Source of the DNA: Helianthus annuus
Lineage: Eukaryota > Streptophyta > Magnoliopsida > Asterales > Asteraceae
Length of the DNA: 64,000 nucleotides
Assembly (NCBI RefSeq): GCF_002127325.2
Contig: NC_035444.2
Span: forward strand, 33,000,904-33,064,903
Direction of reading: 5' to 3'
Under the pieces are notes generated by a model, which ran no database searches, was not told where the DNA came from, and worked only from the letters and a program-made list of their open reading frames with translations. This document shows positions 1 to 12,246 of this stretch, one piece after another. The translations under genes and the position numbers were made by a program. The first letter of the stretch is position 1; the number at the start of each line of letters is the position of its first letter.

Positions 1-1
1 A

Positions 2-1139
2 AAAGCAGGGGTACCTGAGCAGAATTTAGCAGATGAAACTGCTCCTCAGGTATCTGCTGCTGAGCCCACTACTCCAGGTGATCAAAGCAGCACACCCACT
101 GTTTTGAAACCCACACCTGCCACCACTAAAAAGACAAAAAGAAAAACATCCAGAAAGCCCACCAAACCCAAACCAAAGGCAACTCTGGAAGATGAGATCC
201 CAGAGTCAATGCCAGTGACAGCACAAAAGTCACCAATAACCACTGCTGCTACTTCCTCACAGCAGATGTAAGAAAGATCTCAACCCTTGCCTTAAACTCC
301 TCCTGCATCCTCACAAAAGGATCAGGTTGTAAGCACAGGGACCCCACAATATGAAGCTCTGGACCCACTCGGATCCATCTTCCACAGTCCTGATCCTAAG
401 GACATGTCCCTTTCAAGTTTCAACCCCTTTACCCTCACCCCACATAATACCACCATCCACTATACCCTTGTTGCATACAGCTGATGTTACTCAGACACAA
501 ACCAGTTCCTCTCAACCACCTATCACTGAGAGTATACTTCAACAGGTGACTGGGTCTAATGTTGACATCTCTGTTATCCCAGCAACAACTGAGGAGGTTA
601 CACTGAAGGAATTACAAGTAATTCCTGTCAGTAGTTCAAGTGGAGCAGCCACTACAAATGTTGAACCCACTGGTTTGCATTTCGACAGTGGTTACATTCA
701 TAAGACTCCCTTGAAGGCAATTTCTTCAATAGCACCACTGAGAACCACCAGTGAGTTTGTTATAACTACTGGCAACATCAAAAAGTTATCAAGTGCTGAA
801 GAAAGAAGTCCCTAGTACCAAGAACAAGGGGCATCAATGGCTGACTTTTGGGACTCTGTTCCTAAGTCATACATTGGTAAACCACTGCTGGTGGGGATTC
901 AGATGATCCTGTTAATTCAGGTGATGATTCAAGATATCAGGAATTGACGGGCAGGGTCGAAAACCTTGAAACTTCAGTTGCTAAAATAAAAGATATGGTG
1001 CAGCAGCTATTAAAAGCTCAGAAAGCCCAATCCACTGCTCCTCCAGCTCAAGCACCTGCTCATCAGGCACCTGCTGCAAACGAGTTATGGGACTTATTCT
1101 AACCACTTATTCCAACCACTGCTGGAAAGACAAAAACAG
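2..1139 (+). pseudogene. decayed N-terminal part of the copia extra ORF
   Basis: Open stretches sit in different frames. Bases 2-271 encode a Pro/Thr/Lys-rich peptide ending in a stop, 351-815 continue as a Ser/Thr/Pro-rich peptide, and about 904-1101 encode a short coiled-coil-like stretch (ELTGRVENLETSVAKIKDMV) followed by an Ala/Pro-rich linker. Stops and at least two frame changes separate them, so this is a broken reading frame rather than separate genes. It joins the longer open part that starts at 1140. Low complexity prevents any domain assignment. Confidence 0.5.
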
Positions 1140-3146
1140 ATGGTAGATCAGCAGCATGCTATACATGTTCAAAAGCTGACAAATATGGTGGAATCAAGAT
1201 TCAAGGATACTCAGGCAGATATTAAAGCTATAAAGGCTCACATTCAAAGTGCCTCTGGAAAGGTTCCCTCCACTATCCTCTTCAAGAATGAACCCTTCTT
1301 AGATAATGCCAAAAAGGGGAAGAAGATCAAGTGGAAGAAAAAGGAAATTGATGATGGTATATATGTTGAGCCAGAAAATAGTCAAACCAAAACTGCAGTA
1401 TCAACACACACCACATCAACACACACCACCACAACTACTGCTCCACCACCACCTGTGTCTACAGCACTAAAACCAGCATCACCATCAAAAACAGCCACCT
1501 CATCATCACCTCCTGCCAAAAAGCAGAAGACAACAGATGTTACAACATCTGTTGTAATGGCAACAGTGGTCGAAACACCAGTTGTTTCAACTGCTGTTAG
1601 TCAATCACTCATCACCATTCAAACCCCTGCCATCACAACCCCTGCTCAAAAGCAGAAGACATCTGCTGATACATCAGTAGTTGTAATGAAAACAACAGTT
1701 GTGACACCAGTTGTTTCAACCACTGTTAGTCAACCATCCACCACTGCTCTCACCTTTCCTACATCACAACCAAAGCTCTTCAACAGAAAAAGAAAGCCAA
1801 TCTCTGCCGATGAGGGCATACATAATCCTAATGCTGCACAATATCCACTGGAACTTGAAGCTATCAAAAATGAGATGAGGCAATTCTATACAGAAGAAGA
1901 TCCTTCAAAAAGAAGATTCTCCTCACTCATAGGCTACATGCCACCAGAGGATATGGATGATTACCTCAAGATCAAGGCAAGGCAAGCTAAACTAAGAGCT
2001 AAAGTTGAGAGTGAAAGTGAAGGTCTAAGTGAAGAAGGCATTGCTAAAAGACTGGATTTCTTCCTCACTAAAGTAAAGCAGATAGAAGAGTTTGCACAAG
2101 AACTGAACAAAGAAAAGGCTGAACAATGAAGAAAGTTAAGAAAACAATATCTAGCCTACATCATGAAAGAAAAATTCTATCCTGCTGAAGAAAAACAGTT
2201 TGAAGAACGGCCAATAGTCGCTCTAAAGCATGAGGCTAATAGGATTGACAAAATCAAGAATGATCCTACAAAGAAGAAGAATGCTCCAAACTGGAGCAAA
2301 TACAAAAAGCTCATTGCTGACCTCACTGCTGAGTACAAAAGAAAGAAAAAGGAGCTGGTGGATGCAAAAATGGATACTGCTGAAGCCATATCAAAATGGT
2401 CAAAACAGCAGACTGATGAAGCCTATGAAAGGCTGAAGAAAAGAAAGATAACTGTTTCAGGCGCTTCAAAGAAACGTGAACAAATGATGAAGCTTGAACA
2501 GCAGATTGAAAGCCTCAAAACACTGTTCAAATCAGAAGATAACCCTACTCTTGTGACAAACCAAGAAGAAGAAAAACAATTGTCTGAAGAAGAGGTCAAA
2601 GAAAAGGAAGCTGAGTACTTCAATGATGCCATCATGAAAATGGGATTAGAAGAAGAGAACTCAATAAAGCTTCAGAACCTTTTTAAGAAGGTATTAACCA
2701 AGCCTGCATCACCAAACACTACAACAAGCATGACAGACATTGAAAGGCAAGAGCTGATCGAAAAAGAGACTGCAGAAGACATAACTGCAGCTAACAATGT
2801 CATTGAAATGGCCTTCAAAAGAATGTCCGAAAGTCTGCAAGTGTTCACAAGGCCATCATCTCCAAACTCATCAAAGAATAAATCTCTCCCAAGAAACCCA
2901 TTTGGTTTAAAAATACTAAAGTGGATGTCTAATCAAAAGACCCACGTATTGACTCTGGTCAGAACCAATGGTGAAGTGAAGTACATATCAAGGAAAGAAG
3001 CACTAGGCCTTAGTGTTGAAGATTTGCAGGATCTCCTTGAACTTACACTGTGTAGGGATGAAGATGATCTAAGTTCCAAGGAATTTGAAGCTGAATTTAA
3101 AAGACAAGCTAAGGAACTTTTGGTGAGAAATAAAGGTCTAGAATAA
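1140..3146 (+). pseudogene. extra ORF (env-like position) of SIRE-type copia element
   Basis: One frame runs for about 668 codons with a single internal stop (TGA, 2127-2129); the flanking halves 1140-2129 and 2163-3146 are in register. The first third is Thr/Pro/Ala/Val-rich with two imperfect repeats of a lysine-plus-QKTT/QKTS block. The rest is highly charged and predicted by eye to be coiled coil (many K/E/Q, for example around 2300-2660). A compact C-terminal part holds the segment LTLVRTNGEVKYISRKEALG. No transmembrane segment or signal peptide is evident, so the 'envelope' label that is sometimes used has no support here. Function is unknown. The frame ends 24 bases before the polypurine tract. 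Confidence 0.6.
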
Positions 3147-3170
3147 TGAAGGGTTTTGGCATTATCTGTT

Positions 3171-3182
3171 CCAGGGAGAGAT
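3171..3182 (+). promoter_or_regulatory. polypurine tract of the copia element
   Basis: The purine-rich run CCAGGGAGAGAT directly precedes the LTR start TGTTGGGATT. This is where plus-strand DNA synthesis is primed in LTR retrotransposons. Confidence 0.6.
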
Positions 3183-3944
3183 TGTTGGGATTGAACCCTA
3201 CCAGAGGAACAAATAATGAAAAGCCAAAACCGGATCACATCAGTGGACTCGCAATAAGCAGCAGTTTACACCTTGCTTTCCCCTTGACTGTGGCTCAAAC
3301 ATCTGATATGCTCCAAAGTACTGCCTCTATCAACATCTGCTGACCTACAACTGCTGATCAACACAATGACCGATGAAGACTAAAAGCCTTGCTGTTCAAT
3401 CTGCTGCCTTGAGTCAAGCACTGCTGATCATGACAAGTACTGCTGGGTTCACAGCAATAGATTGATGCAGCAGCAGTTTTATGTTTGTTCTATGTAATGT
3501 AATGCAATATCAGTAGTTAGCAAAGCAGTAGTTGTATAGATCAGTAGAAAGAGTTTGTTAGGTTGTTAGATGTCACTTTCATGGTGACGTCAGCTGAGAT
3601 GCTTCAGAGGATTGGATTGTCTATAAATGTAACAGTACTCTGTACTGTTACATTTGATCGTTTTGAGTGAGTTCTTCTCCTCAATTCAATCCTTTCATCT
3701 TGTACAACCAACCTTGGGGTATCAGGCTGAGGGGGAGCTTAGTATTGTAAGCATGCTGGTAATCTTTTGATTTGCTTTGTAACCTTTCAACTGATGAAAA
3801 GCAATTGTTTATCAAACTATTCTCCTCTTTGAATTGTGTTTACAAAGTTTGTATTCATTTCCGCTGCACTTTACATAATTTAATGTACTCTGAATGTTAA
3901 ACTTATACAAACAAACACAATCATGAGAGCCTTCGATCCTAACA
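3183..3944 (+). repeat. 3' LTR of the copia element (762 bp)
   Basis: The LTR starts TGTTGGGAT and ends ATCCTAACA, an inverted terminal match of 8 out of 9 with TG..CA ends. A TATA box (TATAAAT, 3622-3628) is followed immediately by a perfect 12-bp inverted repeat with a 3-base loop (3627-3653). A CTTGTACAA-type U5 stretch follows. The boundary calls rest on the terminal inverted match and the adjoining polypurine tract; the partner LTR is outside the window. Confidence 0.75.
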
Positions 3945-4793
3945 AGTATAGACGATATAGGAGTAAACTTGAAACAAATTATGTTTAGTAAAATCGTGCC
4001 AAGTAGCCACAATGCCACACCACCAACAACAACAGAAGAGCTCGTAAAATAAACTAAATAAAAAAGAAAAAAATAACATTGAATTAAAAACAGACGTAAA
4101 GTCGTTGAATCACGCACACCCGTTGCGGTGTGTTAATGCGAAAAAATTAGACTGAAACGTAAAACGTAGAAAGAAAAAAATTAAGTCGATTTAGGACCCG
4201 CGCATTATAAATGAAACGGGGAATAATAGACGTGCTGTGACGGGCCTTTTAAATGGGAAAAACAAACAAAAAACGTTGAACCACACACACACACGTTGCA
4301 GTGTGTTGACTCGTAAAATTTTGAAAGAAACATAAAACAGAAAACTTGCGAAAGATAAAAAGTATTGGAGACCAAATATGAAAATAAAAAAAGTATTATG
4401 GTTAAATTGCAAAACATGAAAGTCTTTGGGTTAAAAATAAAAAAATCAAAGAGGTTAAAATGAAAAGATAAAAAGCTTTGGATGAAAAATGAAAAATCAA
4501 ATTTTTTTTTGAAACACTCCCCATAGTACAATAACATAATGCAACAAAATGTTGTTTATTTATATTATAAAAATAGTATCTAGTTATAAACACATAAATA
4601 GTAAATGTAAACTTAAATCTTAATTTAAAGTATTATAAATAAGATAATACATTGGTTAAATAATCTCATGTGCTAATGTATTAATTAGTTTATAAATGGG
4701 GACAACTAGGAACTATTGCATAGGACACTTGTACCCCTATGTTTCGAAATTGTAACATGCGTCTTAAAAGGTTTGTGAAACTACAATGTGGCA
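3945..4793. other. AT-rich intergenic DNA, no gene seen
   Basis: No coding region is recognisable. Two diverged copies of a block of the form GTTGAAYCAC..CGTTGCRGTGTGTT occur at about 4103-4139 and 4274-4312, suggesting an old unrecognised repeat. The remainder is A/T-rich. Confidence 0.4.
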
Positions 4794-4801
4794 ATGGTGG
4801 A

Positions 4802-5429
4802 TAGGGCTGTCCAAAAAGCTCGGATTTCGAAGCTCGCTCGTATTTAGCTCGGAAAAAACTCGTTCGATATGGCTCAGTTTGAAAGTGAGCTGAGCCAGCT
4901 CAGCTCGGTTAGAAAGTGAGCCAGCTCAGCTCGGCTCGGCTCGTAACGAGCCGAATTGGCTAGGTTTGTCTCGCTTGGTAGCTCGGCTCGGTTTAGTTCG
5001 GATTATTTTCTTTATAATATATTTATTTTTATATACATTATAATATATTACAAAAAACTTGTGATTATATATATGTATGTAGGCTTGTAATTTCCATGGC
5101 ATATTTGAATCTTAATTACCTTACTAATGAACTAATATTGTATTTTATTGAAATTTAAAACTTATTTTTCGTTGTTGAACATGATTTTGGCTTGTAATGT
5201 ATTATGATAAACTTATTTTGAATATGTTTTTTTTTGAAATATTAATAATATTTTAGACTACTGAATTTTGAGAGTTATATATTATATTTTTCTTTTTAAA
5301 ATCGAGCCAAATCAAGTCGAGCTGAGTCAGCTCGGTTTAAAACCAAGCCGAGCCCCAGCTTAGATTTCAGCTCGGTTTATAATCGAGCCGAGCCCGAGCT
5401 TACCCTGGCTCGGTTCATGAACAGCCCTA
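4802..5429. mobile_element. hAT-type MITE with GCTCG-rich ends (copy 1)
   Basis: The element starts TAGGGCTGT and ends ACAGCCCTA, perfect 9-bp terminal inverted repeats. It is flanked by a perfect 8-bp duplication ATGGTGGA (4794-4801 and 5430-5437). An 8-bp TSD is characteristic of the hAT superfamily. The outer 200 bases at each side are packed with GCTCG/GAGCC motifs; the middle is AT-rich and non-coding. No transposase is present, so it must have been moved in trans. A second copy, split by a large insertion, lies at 28614 and 56388. Confidence 0.85.
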
Positions 5430-5437
5430 ATGGTGGA

Positions 5438-5898
5438 GCTTGACCAAAAGTTCTGCGGGGGCGGAAAGTTATGGGACCCAATTTATATATTGTTTTAATA
5501 TTTAGGCAAAATAATTGAAGGAGAGAGGATCGTATATACGTTTAAAACTTTCAGACAAAAATTCAGAAATTTTACACTCTTAATCAAAACATTGTGTGTT
5601 GATTAAAACATTGTGTGTGTGAGAGAGGGTGGGGGACGTTCCCACTAAGCTGAGCCACTGCAATGTGGTCCAAAGTGATGCCATAGCTTACATGGGACAA
5701 GTGAAAAATAACATGTGTTTTCGAGATGTTATCCTGACTACTTATTTTCATTATAGCTTAAAGATTTTTTTTGCTTTTATTTTATTGTTTATAAATAAAT
5801 AACTTAGCCTATACCGATGACACATCGTCCACATATATTAACATATTAATTTGTTTATTTTTCTTGTATTCTGGGGTTCAAGAAACGAGTAAATGACG
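5438..5898. other. intergenic DNA, no gene seen
   Basis: No reading frame, RNA gene or element ends are recognisable. There is a short GT/GA-rich run at about 5594-5635. Confidence 0.3.
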
Positions 5899-6028
5899 CC
5901 CTTTGGATATATATATTTTTTTTAATAGCCAATGAAACTTTTATTATCTCACAATCCAAACAAAACACCAGTCAGAAGAAGCTGGACATCAACAGAAAAA
6001 AGAGAGAGAAAAAAAAAGAACCCAAAAG

Positions 6029-9000
6029 AAATTACGATGTTATATTGAAATCCCACCACTCTTGCCTTGTTATCGAGCTAAACTTTGATCTCATCTTCAA
6101 GCTTTGATACGAAGCTTCTTTAATCTCAATCATTATTCTTTGTACGTCACCTTGTTTATTTGAAAAAATCTTTCCGTTCCTATTCTTCCATAAAATCCAT
6201 ATTGTTTGGATTGCAATCGCGTGTATTACTTTCTTCATTTTTTACACCTTTCTAACCCATTAAGCTCTAATAAAAGATCTTTTATGCCACCCTCTGTGTT
6301 TATCGTCGGTATATGCAGCCAGTTTACAACCGATTCCCAGGTTCTTTTTGCAAAGTTACATTGAATTAAGACATGAGCCGCTATTTCATCTGCAGCCCCG
6401 CAGATTCTGCTGTAACACCTTGAAATTTATGTCCAATAATGTATTGACACATGTCATAAGCTTTGAACTTGTGAAAGAATACTTTAAAGGGGCTAGAGTT
6501 GACAAACAGGGAACCTATGTGAATACAAGGGTCCAAAGTGTCAACAATGGATAATTATCTTTTAAAATAGCCCTACAAGATGTTTATACCTTCAAACGAA
6601 TAAGTCATGGATCATACGGAGCTAAATGTGAAAGAAAGTGAGAAATTACAAACTGCAGGGGGCCAAATGTGTCAACATGTTTAAAGTATACATCTGAGTG
6701 ATCTTTTGGGCAAACCCGAAGCTTTGTAATGATTAATTATACTCACTAGAATGTGTGATAAAAATTTCACAAAGTTTCGATAAAGTATGAGAAAGTTATG
6801 ACAATATTCGTATACGAGGGGTTAAAAGCGTCAACGTTGAAATCTAAGGCTTTTCGGGTGATCACAAAGTTAATCAAGGACTTAACAAAGTTTGGTTGTG
6901 CCTTGAGGTCCTTAGAAATCATTTTTGAAGGTTAAAAGTGCAATATGGAAGCTTAAAACCACTTTAAAAAGGACCAGGGGCCAAAATGTAAATTCTGAAA
7001 CTTGTTGACCTGATCAGCTACATGGTGGCGCTACGCCACCAACATCCTCTTCTGCCGTCGCGTAGCGCGACGGCCTTAGCTGGTTAGATTTCATGGACAG
7101 CTGCAAGTTCAGCAGGTTAAACCGACTTAGAAGCCTTGTATTCAATACCTGGGGCTTGTTTGATGGTATATTGAGGCCTAGGGACACTTGTAATGATCTG
7201 GAATCAATCCTAGACTTGTTTGGCATGATCAAATTGCATTTAGAAACCTATATAAGGGCCATGAATTTGGGTTCTTCATTGCTCATTCACTTGTAAACTT
7301 CACAACTCACTTCTTGGAGGTTCCTGGAGCTCAAGACTCATTCCTAGTGATCATTAGTCGTGCTTAGGACTATTGTAAGTGTATTTAACCTTTCTTAATT
7401 CAGTTTAGCTTAGTTATTTAGCGTAACGTCAAACCGTCGTAATTAAGATTTGACTTCGTCATTAATCTTAATCCCTTCAGTCAAAATTCAAATTGAAAGT
7501 ACCTATGAGTTGGTAATTATGTGGGCAATAAACCCTTAAAAGGGTATTCTCTGATTCCCACTATAACTAGGTCAATTGTCGAGTCAAACTTGATTATAAA
7601 AAGTCAACAGGAAGCCTATTTTCAAATAAATGCATAATTAGCAATGTAAAGGCTATGCAACCTGTTTTATCATTAATATAACTTGGTAATTAATGTAAGA
7701 ACATGTCTAAACATGTTTAACTCGACAATTTTCAGTTTAGGCTCGGTTCGGGACCGAAAGTCGCATAGTTTGACTTATGCTTTGACTTTCAGTTCTGACC
7801 CGTTTGAGCATGGTTTAGGAATGCCTTAGAGCTTTAATAGGACCAAGTTACCTATAAGTATAACCCTCTTATACAACTTGGTTCATTAGTTATCCGATTC
7901 ATATGCATATTTCCGTTAAATGCCTAAATGTTGACTATTATGCCCATATGACCTTAAAACATGAATTTTGAAAATGTAAAAGAGTAGAAACCTTAGGTAC
8001 TGATTTATAAACTTATACTTAGAATTTGACATCAATTTGAGGTCTAGATTAAGAGTTACGCTCAATAGCGTAATTAGAAAGCTTTTTAGTAATTAAATGG
8101 CGTAATTAGCATATAGCCTATCTAGGCCCAATTTTTGATACCAAACTTTTTACCCACTGATATAAAATAATATTTTGGGATTCTTGGAGATTTTTATTTA
8201 TTTTTAGGTTGATCATAACCTAGAGCTCTAAGCTTAATTCGGTAGTTGTCGGTTTTGCCCTTTTAGGCTATAAAATGAGTTTTACCAAACCTTTTGACCC
8301 CAAACCTTTTTCTACTGATCTAATATGATAAATAAGTTGTTTTGAGCCTTCTGGAATAATAAAAATATCAGCTTTCCTTTGAAAACCCAGAAATGGCTCC
8401 AAATCGCCTTTTTAAGCGTTTTTAACGCATAGTATGTATTAAAACCATTTTAGACATATAAGACTTGATACCTACTGATGTTTTAAGTAAATTTTTATAC
8501 TTTAGAAATAAGCAAAAGTTTTAAACTCAGATTTCCAGATTTGACCTTTAAACCTTAAGTGAAATTACCAAAATGCCCCTTCGGTGCATAATATGGTTAG
8601 AAGTGATAAATTTCACATATAGGTTATACCCTACTGATATAACTTAGTAAATTAAGTATTTTTACTGACTGCATCAGACCCGAAACTCAGATTTATATTT
8701 AAACTCTTTTATAACCCTTAAAATGACCAAAATGCCCTTACGGGGCATAATTTGAGTTTAAATTCATATGGGGCCTAATAGAAGATGTCTTACTGATGTC
8801 ACAACATATTTAAGGCATATTAACTTAGGAAACTTGTATATGACTCTATGGTTACTCGTTTCGCACTTTTCGCGTTCGGATCGGCTTGTGTAACTAGTTT
8901 GCATATATTAGCCGAAACGGGTCAAACCATATCGTTTTTGTTTCAAAAACCAGAATGTGTTTAGTTTTCCCATATTAAACAAGTATCCAAGCTTGTCGGG

Positions 9001-11100
9001 TCAAAACCACATTCTAAACCGGTCTTCGCTTTATCATGCGTTTGAACCGTGTCTTCCTTTTGAAAACTAACCGGTCTAAGTCTAAGCTTAATTAAAGACC
9101 CGTTAGGATTCTAATAGGTTATTAAAAACCGTCGTTCCAGATTAGGAGCCCAGTAAAAGCTATGTGCACTTGCTGTATTTGATTTATACTTTGCTTAGGT
9201 AAATACTCTTAACTTATTTTCCCTATACGGGCTTGGGATACGGTACTATAAAAGTACCGCTTGGTCGGGTGTGTAGTCATTTAAATCATATTGTGATTAA
9301 TGTATTTACATGACCCGTTTAATATGTATTATTTGGTGTATGGCCTTTGGGGGCTAAATGACCATGTCCCGGATATACTTGGCATCATTCAAAGAAATGG
9401 CCACGACCTAAGCACGGGGTGTAGGCGTACACCTGACAGATGCATTATGTAAAAACTGGTATCCCACTTAAAGGAATCGACCTTGTGGGCATTATACCTG
9501 TGGCGTGTCAGTTAACTTAAGTCCGGCCTTACAACCGACCCTAATGGACGGCAAATGAGTAAAACTGTATACAAGATTATTTTGAATAATTGTCCCAAGT
9601 TATAAAAATATTTTTGCCGAAGTGCATTCAAATCAATTTTCAAACTCTTTTCAAAATGAGTCAGTTAAGTTGTATTTACCAGTGTAAACTGACGTATTTT
9701 CCAAAAAGGTTGAGTGCAGGTACTAGACGAAATAGGCTGGCTACTCCAGGCATCATTACTCAAGTCTCGCAAGCTTTAGATGTCAAAGTCTGTTGAACAG
9801 TTTTCCTTTTTATTTGATCCGCCTGTGGATCTGTTTCGACTGTTTTGTGATACTTAAACATTACAATTTATTCAGTTGAAATAAATCTATCTTTTGCTTC
9901 CGCTGTGCATTTATTATTTGTGTTGTTTGACTTTGATGATATCAACTACGTCACGATACTCTCCACCGGGCCCACCGGTGATACGTGGAAAATAGGGGTG
10001 TGATACCTGCACGTTACATCTGGAATGTTTAACCCTCTGTTGCTCAAAGTTGTTGTCGTCGGTATTTTGTCCTCCATTGCCCTCCACACGAACATTAAGC
10101 TTTTATTTGTAGTCCACCGGTTCCACTCAAAGTCATAAGCAGGAGCATTCACATCAAGTTGTCTACTTAAAGCCATTCTCACAGTTTTTGTATTGATCTC
10201 CTGATGTTCATAATTATTCCAATACCATACATCACAATTCGTTAATATTACTTGTTGTTGCAAAAGAACATATAAACTTTGTATTTCACTAAGTTCGGTT
10301 CCCGAATTTGGAATCCTTTCCCACGGCCAGTCCCATATTATCCCACCATTGATTGCCCGATAACACTCACTTACCAATGCCTTTTTTTCTGGTTGTAAGC
10401 TGATACAAATTAGGGAATTGCGTTTTAAGTGAGTTTTGGCCAAGCCAAATGTCAGCCCAGAACATTGTATTATTTCCCATCCCCACCTTGCTTCTTAAAC
10501 TTGCAGCGATGTCAATACTACTCTTTAAGAAATCCTTTCCTATTTCACCAATATTTTTTCATACTCCGGGCAGTGATTTTTTTGTCGGTATCAATTCCTC
10601 CTTTCTTTGACTAGTGTGGATCGACTTTATCACATTTACCCATAAGTTTTCTGGCTCCATTTTCAGTCTCCACCACCATTTGGCCAACAAAGCCAAGTTC
10701 ATGTCTCTAATGCTTCCTATACCGAGTCCTCCAAAGTCCTTTGTTGCTACTATCTTTTCCCATTTCACCCATCTTATCTTGTTGTTTGTATTGTTTCCAC
10801 CCCATAAGAACTTTCTACGAATTCCTTCCAGTATCTTCAATACCCCAACAGGACACTTATATAAAGATAAATAATAATTGGGTAGGCTCCCGAGCACTGT
10901 TTTCACTAATACAACCCTACCAGCGAATGACAGGTTCTTTGCTTTGATAGTCTTTTATTAAACATGTCGATAACTTCTTTCCAATTCGCTATTTTGATCA
11001 TGTTTGCACCCACCTTCAACCCTAGATATAAAAATGGGGACTTTCCAGCTTTACAGTTAAATACCGATGCCTTGCCTTTTACTTCCTCCTCCTCTATTAC
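6029..11100 (-). pseudogene. LINE ORF2 remnant: end of reverse transcriptase plus zinc-binding C-terminal domain
   Basis: Reading the minus strand from about 11100, the protein enters near YLGLKVGANM. It passes the plant LINE block SLPNYYLSLYKCPVG..IRRKFLWGG (around 10790-10900) and GGLGIGSIRDMNLALLAKWW (around 10660-10720), then reaches the zinc-binding domain seen in plant LINE reverse transcriptases. It is cut after NIPDVTC at about 10011 by the solo LTR and resumes at 6410 with the cysteine region CRICGA and a C-terminus near RQEWWDFNITS (6032). Several frameshifts and stops make it non-functional. The first half of ORF2 and all of ORF1 are missing. Confidence 0.8.
6411..10005 (+). repeat. 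solo LTR of a Ty3/gypsy-like element (3595 bp)
   Basis: The sequence begins TGTAACACC and ends GGTGTGATA, one end being a slightly mutated inverse of the other. It is flanked by TCTGC (6406-6410) and CCTGC (10006-10010), a 5-bp TSD with one mismatch. It has no coding capacity, primer-binding site or internal domain. A TATA-like box (TATATAAGG, about 7249-7257) suggests transcription in the plus direction. Its length and non-coding content fit the long LTRs of some plant gypsy elements, left as a solo LTR after LTR-LTR recombination. It interrupts the LINE zinc-binding domain, so it is younger than the LINE. Confidence 0.75.
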
Positions 11101-11181
11101 AGTTAAATACCCTTTGGATATGTACCCTACATCGATGACGTGTCATAGGCATAGGGTCACCAACCCTAAATCAAAACATAT

Positions 11182-11533
11182 GGCATGTTTGGCTAAGCTT
11201 TTTAAAAAGTCAAAATAATGTTTGGGTAATTAAAAAGAACTTTTTAAAACAAATTTTTGTATAGAAGGAAAAGCTAGTTTTGAAAAGCTAGTATTTTGTG
11301 ACTTTTTGGAACTTCTTATAATTTTTCAAAACACAATTACATAACTACCCCTTGCCCTAAGCTAATCCACTCATAAGCTAATCCAAACACTTTTAAAAAA
11401 AAACAACTTATTAACTTATTGTCTTTTCTCACCTCATAAGTTAATCCAAACACTTTTTTGAAAAGTTATAAGTCAATAAGTATTTTTAACAAAAAGTCAT
11501 TTCTAAGTTAAATAAGCTTAACTAAACAAGCCC
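11182..11533. mobile_element. probable MITE with GGCATGTTTGG-type ends
   Basis: The left end GGCATGTTTGGCTAAGCTTT and the inverse of the right end (GGGCTTGTTTAGTTAAGCTT) match in most positions. The interior is AT-rich with several copies of an AAGCTAATCCA/AAGTTAATCCA motif. I could not settle the TSD, so superfamily is open. Confidence 0.5.
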
Positions 11534-12246
11534 ATAGTCACTTTACACAGGCTCGTGCTCTATTTCTCTCTAAAAACAGGAAGGGTGAGCTCATTGGCCT
11601 TTTTGACATGTGGCGACTTCTTTTATCAGCGACCATCCACCGGCTACCTTTTAAGCTCTGATTTGACAAAATTTCGGCTACTTCTCGCATCAGGTTTGTT
11701 ACACTCAAAATTTCTTCACTTAAATTTTGTTCAAAAGCTTCAACCTTTAAATTTGTTTTCCCTTCTCGCACCAGGTTTGTTTCACTCAAATTTCTGACAA
11801 CCCATTTTCCCCTGTCATTGCTCTATTACTATTGCACTCAAATCAGGCGACCCCTTTATAAACCTCTGCACAAAATTCTTGGGACCCTTCTCACACCAAG
11901 TTTTGTGTTAATTTATAATTTCTAATTCATTTATTATAATGTTGAAGACATGTCATCGCCATAGATTAAATATTTTTAGTTTTTTTTTATGGCAACAAAC
12001 CTCTTACGAAAGGGGCGCCTATAACAATGACATCTATGCCGACGACTCCTGTCACCTATAGCTTCAAATTTATGCCGACGAAGCCTGGTGCAACAACATG
12101 TCGTCGGCAAAGCATATAACGACCACATGTCATCGCTATTGCCCTTTTTTCATCATTGTTATAGGTCTTTTTCCTTGTGACATGGAATAACCGTATGTAC
12201 GACAATGATCACGTCAAATTAAATTTTAGATAATAAATGCTTGAAT
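11534..12246. other. non-coding DNA with ACATGTCRTCGSC-type repeats
   Basis: No gene is recognisable. Between about 11948 and 12140 a motif of the form ACATGTCRTCG and its GCCGACGA relatives occur several times in both orientations. This could be the subterminal region of an unidentified DNA transposon (CACTA elements have such repeats), but I see no CACTA terminus. Confidence 0.3.

Larger units (their letters stand above)
1..3944 (+). mobile_element. 3' part of SIRE-type Ty1/copia retrotransposon
   Basis: The left side of the window lies inside an LTR retrotransposon whose 5' LTR, gag and most of pol are off the edge. What remains is a long lysine/glutamate-rich extra ORF, a polypurine tract and one 3' LTR ending at 3944. 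Such an extra ORF between pol and the 3' LTR is known from the SIRE/Maximus lineage of copia elements. I infer that lineage from the layout and the ORF style, since no reverse transcriptase is visible here. The five bases after the LTR (AGTAT) should recur before the missing 5' LTR if the element is complete. Confidence 0.75.
5899..11121 (-). mobile_element. 5'-truncated LINE (non-LTR retrotransposon) split by a solo LTR
   Basis: The minus strand carries the 3' part of a LINE. It is bounded by a 12-bp direct repeat CCCTTTGGATAT at 5899-5910 and 11110-11121, which I read as the TSD. The 3' end (left) has an A-rich tail, seen as a T run at about 5916-5923. The 5' end is truncated inside the reverse transcriptase domain, as is usual for LINE copies. 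A 3.6-kb LTR (6411-10005) interrupts it. Without the LTR the LINE is about 1.6 kb. Confidence 0.85.

Noticed and set aside
11948..12140. CACTA transposon suggested by inverted ACATGTCRTCG motifs
   Set aside because: No CACTA terminus or 3-bp TSD found, so only noted as repeats.
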